Source: Nitrospira sp.
GTDB taxonomy: Bacteria; Nitrospirota; Nitrospiria; Nitrospirales; Nitrospiraceae
NCBI GenBank assembly: GCA_020846195.1
Contig: JADLEJ010000061.1
Span: 44,531-108,530 of the forward strand
Reading direction: 5' to 3'
Length of the DNA stretch: 64,000 nt
Made by a program: the position numbers and the translations under genes. Below the pieces are notes generated by a model. The model was not told the DNA's origin. It was given only the letters and a program-made list of their open reading frames with translations, and searched no databases. Shown piece by piece: positions 41,805 through 51,021 of this stretch. The first letter of the stretch is position 1. Every line of letters starts with the position of its first letter.

Positions 41805-43286
41805 TTATTTCTCCGGCCGGAGTTGGGGGAAGAGGACGACGTCGCGAATCGAAGCCTGGTTCGTGAACAGCATGATGAGGCGGTCGATGCCGATGCCTTC
41901 GCCGGCGGTCGGGGGCATGCCGTATTCCAGGGCGCGCAGGAAATCCTCGTCCACGAGATGGGCTTCTTCGTCGCCGGCTTCGCGTTGCGCGGCCTGGCCT
42001 TCGAACCGTTCCCGTTGGTCGAGGGGGTCGTTCAACTCGGAGAACGCATTCGCGATTTCGCGCCCGGCGATGTACAGCTCAAACCGGTCGGTGAGCGACG
42101 GGTTGGAGTCTTTCCGCCGCGCGAGGGGGGAAATCTCAATCGGGTAGTCGGTGATGAAGGTCGGTTGAATGAGGTTCGGCTCGACCGTTTCCTCGAAGAT
42201 CTCGTTCACAATATTGAAGAGCGTGGCCTTGGGATCGACATGAATGCCAAGCGATGTCGCGGCGGCGGCGGCCTTCTCCCGGTCTTGGAGGACAGACGGA
42301 TCCAGTTTGTTCACTTCCAGAATCGACTGGTGGTAAGACCAGCGGCGCCAGGGCGGTGTCAGGGTGATCTCTTTGCCCTGATACTCGATGACGGTTTTGC
42401 CGAGCAACTGTTGAGCTAGGCTGGAGACCATGTCCTCGGTCAGCGCGATCAAGTCCTGGTAGTCCGCGTAGGAGACGTAAAACTCCAGCATCGTAAATTC
42501 AGGATTATGAATCGTCGAGATGCCCTCGTTGCGGAAGTTGCGATTGATTTCAAAGACGCGAGGAAATCCGCCGACGATGAGCCGCTTGAGATACAGCTCC
42601 GGGGCGATGCGCAAATAGAGATCGACGCCGAGCGCGTTATGATGGGTGACAAAGGGTTTTGCGGCCGCGCCGCCTGGGATCGGATGCATCATCGGGGTTT
42701 CGACTTCCAGGAACCCGCGCTCGATCAGATAGGCGCGGATGCCGGCGATGATCCGGCTGCGGATGGCGAAGATGCTGTGGACGTCCGGATTGGCGATCAG
42801 ATCCACATAGCGCTGCCGGTAGCGCGTTTCCACATCGGTGAGCCCGTGCCATTTTTCAGGCAGCGGCCGCAGGGCTTTGCTCAAGAAGGTGAGCTCGCGC
42901 ACTTCCACGGTGAATTCATTGGTTTTCGTTCTGAACAGCGTCCCAGTCACGCCGATCCAGTCGCCTAGATCCAGCTGCTCTGTCACCATATAGGCTTGTT
43001 CAGTGAGAAGGTCTTTCTTGAGGTAGACCTGCAAGCGGTCCGCGCCGTCCTGCAAGACGGCAAAGCCGGCTTTGCCGAACCGGCGCAAGGCGACCACACG
43101 GCCAGCGAAGGTGCAGCCGATCTTTTCGGCTTCCAGGACTTCTTTGGTCTTGTCCCCATGCAGTTTGATGAGCTGTCCCGCGCGGTCTTTGATGTCGAAG
43201 CGAGTGCCGTAGGGAGCCACGCCGCCGGCGCGCAGTTGGTCGAGCTTCTTGATGCGTTGCTGCCGCTGTTCGTTGAGTTCATCCAT
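41805..43286 (-). CDS. lysS: Lysyl-tRNA synthetase, class II
   Basis: 493 residues. N-terminal OB-fold anticodon domain (about 50-145) and class II catalytic core: motif 2 VFEINRNFRNEGIS with NPEFTMLE, motif 3 GIGIDRLIMLFTNQASIRDV. Joins lysine to tRNA-Lys. The lolC gene starts 6 nt after its stop and prfB ends 17 nt before its start, so prfB-lysS-lolC-lolD read as one minus-strand transcription unit. Confidence 0.95.
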   Translation of the reverse strand: MDELNEQRQQRIKKLDQLRAGGVAPYGTRFDIKDRAGQLIKLHGDKTKEVLEAEKIGCTFAGRVVALRRFGKAGFAVLQDGADRLQVYLKKDLLTEQAYMVTEQLDLGDWIGVTGTLFRTKTNEFTVEVRELTFLSKALRPLPEKWHGLTDVETRYRQRYVDLIANPDVHSIFAIRSRIIAGIRAYLIERGFLEVETPMMHPIPGGAAAKPFVTHHNALGVDLYLRIAPELYLKRLIVGGFPRVFEINRNFRNEGISTIHNPEFTMLEFYVSYADYQDLIALTEDMVSSLAQQLLGKTVIEYQGKEITLTPPWRRWSYHQSILEVNKLDPSVLQDREKAAAAATSLGIHVDPKATLFNIVNEIFEETVEPNLIQPTFITDYPIEISPLARRKDSNPSLTDRFELYIAGREIANAFSELNDPLDQRERFEGQAAQREAGDEEAHLVDEDFLRALEYGMPPTAGEGIGIDRLIMLFTNQASIRDVVLFPQLRPEK

Positions 43287-43303
43287 GATCGTTCCGTGTC
43301 CTG

Positions 43304-44444
43304 TTAATCCTCATCCGTGCCAGCCGAGGTGGGCGCTAACAGCGCTCCGGCCATCTTCTTCTTTAGATACGCTTCAATAAATGCGTCGAGGTCGCCGTCC
43401 ATGACGGCGGCGACGTTGCCGGTTTCATGGGCGGTCCGGTGATCCTTCACCATTTGGTAGGGCTGAAAGACATAGGAGCGAATCTGACTGCCCCAGCCGA
43501 TCTCTTTCTTTTCGCCGACGATGGCGTTGAATTCCGCTTCTTTCTTTTTCTGCTCCACCTCGAAGAGGCGGGCTTTCAAAATCTTCATCGCGCCATTGCG
43601 GTTCTGAAGTTGCGAGCGTTCGTTCTGGCATTGGACCACGATGTTGGTGGGAAGGTGCGTAATCCGGATCGCGGTTTCCACCTTGTTCACGTTCTGGCCG
43701 CCGGCGCCGCCGGCGCGAAAGGTGTCGATGCGCAGATCTTTGTCGTCGATCACCACATCGATGTCGTCATTGAGTTCCGGGTAGACAAAGACCGAGGCGA
43801 AGGAGGTGTGGCGGCGTTTATTGGCGTCGAAGGGAGAAATCCGCACCAGGCGGTGCACACCGGCTTCAGCCTTCAGATACCCGTAGGCATAGGGACCGGT
43901 GACGGAGATCGTCACGCTTTTAATGCCGGCTTCGTCGCCATGGAGCAAGTCCAGCGTTTCGATTTTGAATTTTTTGGTTTCAGCCCATCGGACGTACATG
44001 CGCAAGAGCATCTGCGCCCAATCCTGCGACTCCGTGCCTCCGGCGCCGGGGTGAATGGCCATGATCGCATTGTTCGAATCGAGTTCCCCGGAGAGGAGCA
44101 TTTCGACGCGGATCGTGGCCAGCGTGGCTTCAAGCCGGTGGAGCTCGGTCGCCAGTTCTTGTTCAAGCGCGGCATCCTGGCTTTCCTCCGCCAGTTCCAG
44201 CATGGCCTGAAGGTCGCCAAGCTTCGTCTCGATCTCACGCCATTGGATGAGCTCGCGCTCAAGCGTGACTTTTTTTCTGCTGGTCGATGCGGCCGACTTG
44301 GTGTCGTTCCAGAATGTCGGGACGCCCATCTTGGCTTCGAGCTCTTCAAGCTCGGCGGTCATGCGAGCGAGGTCAAAGATGCCCCCGTAGTTCCGAGACC
44401 TGGGCTCCGACCGTCTGCACGCGGCTCCGCACCTCTTCTAACAT
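43304..44444 (-). CDS. prfB: Peptide chain release factor 2, with programmed +1 frameshift
   Basis: Begins at the ATG at 44444 ([19 protein letters not shown], 23 codons), hits TGA at 44375-44373, and continues in the +1 frame ([13 protein letters not shown]...), giving about 379 residues. Without the shift only 23 residues are made. SPF tripeptide for UGA/UAA recognition (RISPFD) and GGQ in [15 protein letters not shown] are both present. RF2 ends translation at UGA and UAA. The extra C-terminal 15 residues are unusual but harmless. AAAGGA lies 7 nt before the start. Transcribed ahead of lysS. Confidence 0.93.
44372..44387 (-). promoter_or_regulatory. prfB programmed frameshift site
   Basis: On the coding strand the bases read CGGGGGCATCTTTGAC: an internal Shine-Dalgarno-like G-run, a 3-nt spacer, then CTT TGA C. 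This is the canonical RF2 autoregulatory slippage site: when RF2 is scarce the ribosome pauses at UGA and slips from CUU to UUU. Confidence 0.93.
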
Positions 44445-44461
44445 GACAAGCGTCCTTTCGA

Positions 44462-44556
44462 CTTACACTGGGGTGATAGCTGTTGTGTCATAAGCCGACT
44501 CCTTCGGACGGAGCAGGCGATCAGGCACGAACGAGCGCACCGTACCACACAGCGGC
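44462..44556 (-). repeat. Degenerate duplicate of the lnt 3' end
   Basis: About 95 nt directly repeats 44574-44669, the last 30 codons of lnt. On the minus strand both read CCTGATC then CTGCTCCGTCCGAAGGAG and end with codons for TTAITPV and a stop; the identical core is 16-18 nt and the rest is roughly 65-70% alike. The copy lies between lnt and prfB and has no start of its own. Confidence 0.7.
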
Positions 44557-44574
44557 AGACAAGCACAGGCTTGC

Positions 44575-46203
44575 TTATACCGGAGTGATGGCGGTCGTGC
44601 CGTGCACCGGCTCCTTCGGACGGAGCAGGCTGATCAGGCACAACAACGCACAGATTATCACACAGCTGTAAGCAAACACATCCCCGTGCCGGCTGTAGAA
44701 CGTGCGTGGCTGCCAGACGGGGATCGTTGCCTGAATGGCGCCTTCCGTGAAGAGTCCGGTGGCATGCAGGATGCGCCCGTAGGGGTCGATGGCGCCGGTG
44801 ATGCCGGTGTTGGCGGAACGCGCGAAGGCCAGATGGTTTTCAACTGAGCGGAAGACCACCATGGAAAAATGTTGGGCGGGCGCCGAGGAATTGCCGAACC
44901 ATCCGTCGTTGGTAATGGTCACCAGAAATTCAGCGCCGTTGTTCGCGAGCTGCCGGATCAGATCGGGAAAGATTACTTCATAGCAAATGGCGATGCCGAA
45001 CTTCAGGGGGCGGGACGGAACGGACGTGCCGTCTTCCCGCATCGTGGCTTTCGGCGTGAGCGATAAGGTTGTTCCGCCGGGACCGGCCTCGAAGTCGCCG
45101 ATGCCTTCGACCAGCTTATCCAGAAAAAACAGCAGCGAGGACTTCAGCGGAATGTATTCCCCAAACGGGACCAAGTGATGCTTGTCGTACCGGCCGAGGA
45201 TGGTTCCGTCGCCCGACAGGAGATAGGCGCTGTTCAATAAATAGGGGCGTCGGTCAGGATAAAAGCGCAGCGCCGGGCTGCCGAATAGGATTGGGGTGTT
45301 GACCCGGCCGGCCAGGGCGATGAGCTGGAGTTGATAGTCTTTCTCGCGCTCGAAGATGAATGGCGTGGCGGCTTCGGGCCAGACGATCATGTCGGTCGTT
45401 GCGCCCAATTGAGTGGTCAGGCGGTCGAATCGCTGCATGGTTTCGTCTCGATAGGCGCTGTCCCATTTCACCGCCTGATCGATATTGGGTTGCACGAGTC
45501 CGATGGTCACGAGCCCTTTCGTCGCGGGCAGCGCCGATCCGTCAAGGAGCGATGCGCCGTACCCGCACGTTAGGAACATGAGGAGACTGGTGACGGTGAC
45601 TAGTTCCCACGGCAGTTTCTTCGGGCGGAATCCGCGGAAGAACGGCATCAGCCACAGCAGCAGTTCGGCCAGCGTGAGATTCACGAGGATAATCAGAAAG
45701 GAGATGCCATAGACCCCGAGATGGTCGGCGACCTGGATGATTTCCAGCTCGCGGTATTGCGAGTAGCCCAGCAAGCCCCAGGGAAATCCGGAGAACGCGT
45801 AGGTTCTGAGCAGTTCGAGCGAGACCCACACACAGGGAGAGAAAATTATCCCGTATCGTGGTAAAAACTCGCGCAGCCAGACCACGCTCCAGCTATAGAT
45901 TCCGACATAGAGTCCAAGGTAGGCTGTGAGCAGAAGCAAGATAGCGTAGCTGACGGGAAGAGGGACCTTCCCATAAGTGGTCATCGACGTGACGACCCAA
46001 GCCATAATTCCGGTGAATCCAATGGTCCCTGCCAGGCAGCCGATCCAAAAGGCGCGCCGTCTTGTAGACGAGTCGAGTGCAACATGGAGGGGGATCATGA
46101 CTATCCATGCGAGAAGACCCAGATCGAATTTCGGGAAGCACAGAGGAAGCAGAAAGCCGCTGATGCAGGCAAGAATGAGCTGGCGCGCACGCATTCGATC
46201 CAT
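44575..46203 (-). CDS. lnt: Apolipoprotein N-acyltransferase
   Basis: 542 residues. N-terminal membrane domain of about six helices, then a nitrilase-like periplasmic domain and a last C-terminal helix. Catalytic triad visible: Glu in WPEAATPF, Lys in YDKHHLVPFGEYIP (acid-base region), Cys in GIAICYEVIFPD. Transfers the third acyl chain to the N-terminal Cys of lipoproteins, the last maturation step. lgt (first step) is at 61.4 kb. Divergent from the TIGR04073 gene by about 60 nt. Its 3' end is duplicated downstream. Confidence 0.94.
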   Translation of the reverse strand: MDRMRARQLILACISGFLLPLCFPKFDLGLLAWIVMIPLHVALDSSTRRRAFWIGCLAGTIGFTGIMAWVVTSMTTYGKVPLPVSYAILLLLTAYLGLYVGIYSWSVVWLREFLPRYGIIFSPCVWVSLELLRTYAFSGFPWGLLGYSQYRELEIIQVADHLGVYGISFLIILVNLTLAELLLWLMPFFRGFRPKKLPWELVTVTSLLMFLTCGYGASLLDGSALPATKGLVTIGLVQPNIDQAVKWDSAYRDETMQRFDRLTTQLGATTDMIVWPEAATPFIFEREKDYQLQLIALAGRVNTPILFGSPALRFYPDRRPYLLNSAYLLSGDGTILGRYDKHHLVPFGEYIPLKSSLLFFLDKLVEGIGDFEAGPGGTTLSLTPKATMREDGTSVPSRPLKFGIAICYEVIFPDLIRQLANNGAEFLVTITNDGWFGNSSAPAQHFSMVVFRSVENHLAFARSANTGITGAIDPYGRILHATGLFTEGAIQATIPVWQPRTFYSRHGDVFAYSCVIICALLCLISLLRPKEPVHGTTAITPV

Positions 46204-46273
46204 CGTGCGGTACCATAACGAAAGCGATTTCGACTTGCAAGGAATCGATAGAAGGAGCAGATTGCTGACTCAG

Positions 46274-46651
46274 ATGAGTCTGACGATGTGGGTCTTGCCG
46301 GCCATGCTTGCCGCAAGTCTCCTGGTGGGCGCTCCGGTGCATGCAGATGAGCCGCAGGCTGTCGGCGACCGGATCTCCGGGAAGCTCATTCGAGGTGTGG
46401 TGAATCTTTCGACCGGATGGATCGAGGTCCCGCGGCAGATTTATGAAGTCGGGACCAATGAAGGCTGGGTGCGCGGCCTGTTGCGCGGTCCGTTCGACGG
46501 CATCGGAATGTTTTTCGCGCGTACGGTTGCCGGGGTTGTGGAGACGGCGACGTTTCCCATTCCGCTGCCAACGTATGAACCGATGGTGACGCCGGCCTAT
46601 GCCTGGGAATCCGAGGACTCATCGGATGCGACGGCGACCGGCAGCCAGTAA
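46274..46651 (+). CDS. Exosortase-system-associated protein, TIGR04073-like
   Basis: 125 residues from the ATG at 46274; a TTG at 46262 sits closer to the AAGGAG box and adds four residues. Sec signal ending VHADE. The mature region carries GKLIRGVVNLSTGWIEVPRQ, GPFDGIGMFFARTVAGVVE and TFPIPLPTYEPMVTPAYAWE, which is the family pattern: a tail with PIP-P and a Tyr/Trp end. The family tracks with exosortase/PEP-CTERM systems, but its role is not known. The truncated PEP-CTERM protein at 28 kb agrees with such a system. Confidence 0.85.
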   Translation: MSLTMWVLPAMLAASLLVGAPVHADEPQAVGDRISGKLIRGVVNLSTGWIEVPRQIYEVGTNEGWVRGLLRGPFDGIGMFFARTVAGVVETATFPIPLPTYEPMVTPAYAWESEDSSDATATGSQ

Positions 46652-46678
46652 GTCTAGTACTTATTTCGAGGGAGTCTT

Positions 46679-46927
46679 ATGGATGAGTTGAAGCATACCC
46701 GCAGGATACGGCTCTCGCCATTCTCACAGTCGGCCTCCTCGCCAGTGGATGACGCGGCGATTTGGATGGGCGGAGAAGCCTCGGTGGGCACTCAGGCAGG
46801 GCGGTATGTCCGCGAGGCTGAACGGAACACGCCGGGTCTCGCGCGCGCGATTCTCGGTCTCACTTTTCTGGGCGGCCTGGCTTTGGGAGCGGTTGTCTCC
46901 TCCCTTCTGCGAAAGCCGCGCGGATAG
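46679..46927 (+). CDS. Small single-span membrane protein
   Basis: 82 residues; GAGGGAG 4 nt before the ATG. A polar N-terminal 50 residues (Ser/Arg-rich) is followed by one membrane helix GLARAILGLTFLGGLALGAV and a basic end RKPRG, giving N-out or N-in by charge: the positive tail suggests the C-terminus stays inside. Unknown function. Follows the TIGR04073 gene by 27 nt on the same strand, probably one operon. Confidence 0.6.
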   Translation: MDELKHTRRIRLSPFSQSASSPVDDAAIWMGGEASVGTQAGRYVREAERNTPGLARAILGLTFLGGLALGAVVSSLLRKPRG

Positions 46928-46951
46928 TCTTTCCTGCCCGCTTCGTATTTT

Positions 46952-47461
46952 TTATTTCTTTCGCTCCGGTTGCTGATGGGTCCAGAGTTCTGGAGAAACG
47001 GCTGTCGCCTGATAGGCCTGGCCGAACCCCAGCACCAGATGGGCGTCCTGCAGATGTAGTTCCCAGAGCGCGAAATCGCTGAACCCGAACATCATGGCGG
47101 ATTTTGGAAACCGCGCGAGATAGCGCTCCTTGATCGCGGTGTATGCGGGCGCTTCCGCCTGCAGGATGGCGGCGGTCCCTTGCAGATTCATCCTGCGCAG
47201 GGCCAGCGGATTTTTTTCGGGATGGTCGAGCTCGGAGAGAAAGAGCGATACGTGCGAATCCTGAAGCAGGTGCTGGGTGTGCAGGGCCAGCCGGCTCAGA
47301 TGCAGATAGGCCCTGGTCCAATTCTCGCCCAACACATACGGCACATGCGAGCCGAAGGGCTTTCCGTTACGCATTGTGAGGAGCACGCCGGTGCGCACCT
47401 CCTGCGCCAGCGTCATCCACGCTTCGCAGACGGCGTCATTGGTCATGGACTCAGACATCAT
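46952..47461 (-). CDS. Pyridoxamine 5'-phosphate oxidase-family / HugZ-like protein
   Basis: 169 residues, with AAAGGATGAG just before the ATG. Split-barrel FMN-binding fold by pattern: GVLLTMRNGKPFGSHVPYV near the start, LHLSRLALHTQHLLQD, VSLFLSE, then LRRMNLQGTAAIL and a C-terminal FALWELHLQDAHLVLGFG. HugZ-type members degrade haem; other members reduce flavin-linked substrates. Cofactor and substrate cannot be decided from the sequence. Convergent with the small membrane gene. Confidence 0.75.
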   Translation of the reverse strand: MMSESMTNDAVCEAWMTLAQEVRTGVLLTMRNGKPFGSHVPYVLGENWTRAYLHLSRLALHTQHLLQDSHVSLFLSELDHPEKNPLALRRMNLQGTAAILQAEAPAYTAIKERYLARFPKSAMMFGFSDFALWELHLQDAHLVLGFGQAYQATAVSPELWTHQQPERKK

Positions 47462-47706
47462 CTCATCCTTTCTCTGTATAGGCTCGTGGCTCGATCATAG
47501 CGCTATCGGTATTGAACCGTCATCTCTTGATGCTGAGCCCTGCGGAACTCAGTGCAATGGCGTTCGGATGCTGGTGGAAATGTTGTCGGCAGAAGGAGGG
47601 AGGCCGAGCTTCGTCGATTGACAGATGCGCGGTCACGGCGTAGAGCAAAGGAATGTCGCAGGGACGTCATGCCTGCGATGGATATATTTTTTTGAGAGGA
47701 GGACCC

Positions 47707-47889
47707 ATGAAAAATGTTGAAATGACCGTTGAGGGAACGATGCTGACAATCAAGGTGGATTTGTCCAAGGAGTTCGGTCCATCTGCTTCCGGGAAGACCA
47801 TTATCATCGCCTCAACGGAAGGCAATGTGACGATTCCTGGGCGCGAAGAAAAAGTCGGATTGAACGTCTATCGCAAGAAGGAGCGATGA
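47707..47889 (+). CDS. Conserved small protein, 60 aa
   Basis: 60 residues from the ATG with GAGGAGG 4 nt upstream. Begins MKNVEMTVEGTMLTIKVDLS and continues KEFGPSASGKTIIIASTEGN, a two-strand beta design. I recall small proteins with this sequence as conserved hypotheticals in diverse bacteria. No function known. It is the last gene before the 1.1-kb non-coding region. Confidence 0.8.
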   Translation: MKNVEMTVEGTMLTIKVDLSKEFGPSASGKTIIIASTEGNVTIPGREEKVGLNVYRKKER

Positions 47890-47938
47890 CTGCCAATTTC
47901 GGCAAAAAAGCCAAACATATTCACGAAATTCCGGCTGT

Positions 47939-48379
47939 TTCTCCACAGAGAGAGCCGGTTGCTGTGCATAAGTGGGGCTGATTTGGGGCTATTAGGCTCT
48001 AGACAAATAGGCTGCGGTCAGCCGGTCGTTCTCGAATCCATCCCAGCCCAGGGATTGTGGAAAAGAAAAAGAATCATCCGTCAAGCCGCTAAATATAGGG
48101 GGTCAATCGATTGAGGCACAATGCCTATTTATTAGGCAATCAGCTCATGAGACTGTTCAAATCAGCCATTTCAACGACAACAGGGCATTCATGCACAGTG
48201 TTATCCACAGAAGCTGGGGAGTTATCTCTCGATAGGGTGCTGAATGAAAGATGTGCGTGGAAGTGGTTGGTTTTTGAGGGGTCCGGCAGGCTCATTCCCG
48301 TAGCGACTTCAAATAGCGCGCAGTGAAATATTTTTTTCTGTTCGAGTCAAAAATATTTTTTAAATGTCACTGAAATATT
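47939..48379. other. Candidate replication origin: DnaA-box cluster plus AT-rich block
   Basis: Within 271 bp lie TTCTCCACA (47939), TGTGCATAA (47963, complement of TTATGCACA), TGTGGAAAA (48056, complement of TTTTCCACA), TCATGCACA (48189) and a perfect TTATCCACA (48201). Two fit TTATNCACA exactly. About 115 bp further is an AT-rich block (48321-48379) with an exact 10-nt inverted repeat AAATATTTTT/AAAAATATTT and repeated TGAAATATT, resembling an unwinding element. A 6-nt inverted repeat with a 5-nt loop lies at 48122-48138. Genes leave on opposite strands on both sides. dnaA itself is not here, so this is a proposal. Confidence 0.45.
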
Positions 48380-48729
48380 CGCTTCTGTCCGCTTCGGCTC
48401 TTGCTATTTCTGAAACAGGTTTCCATCGGCGGTGATACGGAGTGCCTTGAAGCGATCGCCGCATGTCGCCGTCAAGTGATCGCGCCGGTTATCCTGGTGG
48501 AGTCAGCGTGAGTTTCATGCTTGTATCGGGAGCGCGCTCTTGACTCACTCCGGCCATGGGCCTAGTCTAGTCTTGTGGGGGGAGTTAACGCCCCGGGGGA
48601 ATATGGTTCATAAGGGGGTTGAGTGTGAGAGCGGTGTGCATGACCAGCTTGTACTGGGAAGCCTGATGCTCTCCCGAGATCTCCGCCGTACCTGCTGATC
48701 CTCGGTAGGTGCGTGCTCCTCCCACCCTA

Positions 48730-48842
48730 ACAGGAGGCTGAAAAAGTCCGCCAGCATCGTTCTCGCCGCGCTCAGAGACTCAACGTACCGAAGCGTATGC
48801 CTCGTCTCTTCGCTTGCTGGGCAGCCTTTTTGAGCATCCTGT
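48730..48842. repeat. 113-bp imperfect palindromic element
   Basis: The left end ACAGGAGGCTGAAAAAG and the complement of the right end, ACAGGATGCTCAAAAAG, match at 15 of 17 positions and continue into GTCCGCC versus GCTGCC. The interior is itself structured. I recall similar elements dispersed in Nitrospira genomes. No coding capacity. The stretch 48380-48729 before it holds nothing I can identify. Confidence 0.65.
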
Positions 48843-48985
48843 GAAACAGTAGTGACAGATTGTCCCGCCTGCGAATCTCCTCTTTGCCGTCAGGTCGTTC
48901 TCGATCTTGCTACGAGGGTTTTTTCGGTCTGGCAATCTGTGTACAATGCCGCCCACTTTTCCACCATGCTGCCGCGAGAGGGTGA

Positions 48986-51016
48986 ATGGCCATCGTGCGT
49001 TCGGTTGCGAAGTCTGCGTCTGTCGCTCAATCCGCTCCTGAATCGACCAGTTCGAAGAAGGCTGCCGCCAAACCGGTTCAGCAAGTGACCGCCGCCGAAA
49101 TGGGGGCGCGCCAGCGGGAAATTTCCGTGTCCGAGTTCTTTACCAAGAACCGGCATTTGCTCGGGTTCGATAATCCGCGCAAGGCGTTGCTGACTTGTGT
49201 AAAGGAAGCGGTCGATAACGCGCTCGACGCTTGTGAAGAAGCCGGGATTCTTCCGGAAGTCACCGTCAAACTGGAGGTGGTTTCCACCGGCGCGCCGGTC
49301 GCTCCAAGTCAGGCGTCCAGGTTTCGCATTACGGTCACGGACAACGGGCCAGGCATCGTCCGCCAGCATATCCCACGGATTTTCGCGAAGCTGCTCTACG
49401 GCTCCAAGTTCCATCGCATGCGGATGAGCCGGGGCCAGCAGGGCATCGGCATTTCAGCGGCCGGCATGTACGGGCAATTGACGACTGGCAAGCCGGTCAA
49501 GATTATTTCCCGCACCGGGCCGAAGGCGGCCGCCCATTATTTTGAAGTGCACATCGATACGAAGAAGAACGAGCCGCTCGTTCATGACAATAAGCAGATT
49601 GAATGGAGCCAACCGCAGGGTACGCAGGTCTCCATCGAGGTCGAGGGGAAATATCAAAAGGGCCGGGCCTCAGTCGATGAATGGCTGGAGCAGACCTCCA
49701 TCGCCAATCCGCATGTGCGCCTGATTTACGCTCCCCCGGAAGGCGAGGCGAGAGAATATCCCCGCACGTACCACGAGCTGCCGCCGTCCCCGCGGGAGAT
49801 CAAGCCGCATCCCTACGGCATCGAGTTCGGCATGCTGCTGAAGATGCTGCAGGACACCAAAGGCCCTTCGGTCTCCGGTTTCCTCTCTGGCGATTTCTGC
49901 CGGGTCTCGCCGCAACTGGCGGATGAGATCTGCAAAGCCGCCAAGGTGTCTCCCAGCATGAAGCCGCGCGACCTGAAGGGGCCGGCTGCGGAGATGCTCT
50001 ATCGGACCGTTCAAAACACCAAGATCATGGCGCCGCCGACGAACTGTATTTCGCCGATCGGCGAGCGAGCCATTCTCTCGGGGCTCTATAAGCAGATCAA
50101 AGGCGAGTTTTATACAGCCGTGAGCCGTCCGCCGGCGGTCTACCGGGGCAATCCCTTTATCATCGAAGCCGGGCTGGCGTTCGGCCATCGGCCGGAAGAT
50201 CAGGCCAAACCAAAACAGCCCGCCATGCCGAAAGCGGAAGGCGAGGACGATGAAACCGACTCGGAGCTTGCCCGCGTGATCCGTTACGCGAACCGGGTTC
50301 CGCTGCTCTATCAGCAGTCTGCCTGTTCCACGTTCAAGGCCGTGCTCAGCACTTCCTGGAAAAACTACGGCGTGACGCAGTCGCGCGGCGCCTTGCCGGG
50401 CGGGCCGATGGTGATCTTTGTGCATATGGCCTCGGTCTGGGTCCCATTCACAAGCGAATCCAAGGAAGCCATTGCGGACTACGATGAGATTCAGAAAGAA
50501 ATTACGCTCGCGCTGCGCGAGTGCGGCCGGAGGCTGGGATTGTTTCTGCGGCGGCGGGAGCGTGCGGCCAGCGAATTTCGGCGGCGCAACATTTTCGAGC
50601 TGTACATCGAAGAAGTGGTGGAGGCCTGCAATCGCCTCAAGGGCGGGACGCTACCGAAAGAAAAATTAAAAGCCCAGCTCCACAAAATTGCCACGTCACG
50701 CACAGGCGGGCTCAAAACGGACGAAGCGCTGGGGAAAACCGGCGCGGGACCGGAAGGCTTGCCCCATTCGATCATTGTGACCGCCGAAGGCGTGGAAGGC
50801 GACATCGAACTGGCCACGCAGGTGCAGGCATCGGTTGCGTCGGCGGCGCAGACCGCAGGGACCACACCGCACCAAGCGGATTCCTCTGCTCCAAAAGACA
50901 AGAAGGGGAAGGCGTCGCAACCGGTTGTCTCTGCAGAGAGGGGAGCCGCAGACAAGAAGCCGAAGGGGAAACCGGCGAAACCGGGTAAAAAAGCTGCGCC
51001 TAGAGGAAAGAAATAA
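48986..51016 (+). CDS. top6B: DNA topoisomerase VI subunit B
   Basis: 676 residues. GHKL ATPase: Asn box in KEAVDNALDACEEAG, TDNGPGI, and SRGQQGIGISAAGMYGQLTTG (ATP lid), followed by a transducer domain with switch Lys expected near residue 440-480 and a low-complexity Lys/Pro tail (about 620-676). With subunit A forms an A2B2 type IIB topoisomerase that relaxes and decatenates DNA. Known mainly from archaea and plants; bacterial copies are sporadic. Subunit A follows after 5 nt. The extended basic tail may aid DNA binding. Confidence 0.92.
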   Translation: MAIVRSVAKSASVAQSAPESTSSKKAAAKPVQQVTAAEMGARQREISVSEFFTKNRHLLGFDNPRKALLTCVKEAVDNALDACEEAGILPEVTVKLEVVSTGAPVAPSQASRFRITVTDNGPGIVRQHIPRIFAKLLYGSKFHRMRMSRGQQGIGISAAGMYGQLTTGKPVKIISRTGPKAAAHYFEVHIDTKKNEPLVHDNKQIEWSQPQGTQVSIEVEGKYQKGRASVDEWLEQTSIANPHVRLIYAPPEGEAREYPRTYHELPPSPREIKPHPYGIEFGMLLKMLQDTKGPSVSGFLSGDFCRVSPQLADEICKAAKVSPSMKPRDLKGPAAEMLYRTVQNTKIMAPPTNCISPIGERAILSGLYKQIKGEFYTAVSRPPAVYRGNPFIIEAGLAFGHRPEDQAKPKQPAMPKAEGEDDETDSELARVIRYANRVPLLYQQSACSTFKAVLSTSWKNYGVTQSRGALPGGPMVIFVHMASVWVPFTSESKEAIADYDEIQKEITLALRECGRRLGLFLRRRERAASEFRRRNIFELYIEEVVEACNRLKGGTLPKEKLKAQLHKIATSRTGGLKTDEALGKTGAGPEGLPHSIIVTAEGVEGDIELATQVQASVASAAQTAGTTPHQADSSAPKDKKGKASQPVVSAERGAADKKPKGKPAKPGKKAAPRGKK

Positions 51017-51021
51017 CCGAG

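Noticed and set aside
41019..42419. A 466-codon plus-strand frame
   Set aside because: Spans the reverse of lolC and lysS, both well supported.
48111..48326. A 71-codon frame in the candidate origin
   Set aside because: No ribosome site, composition unlike coding DNA, and it covers the DnaA-box cluster.
47890..48985. A structural RNA (6S, SRP or RNase P) in the long non-coding gap
   Set aside because: None of the conserved core sequences of these RNAs were seen.
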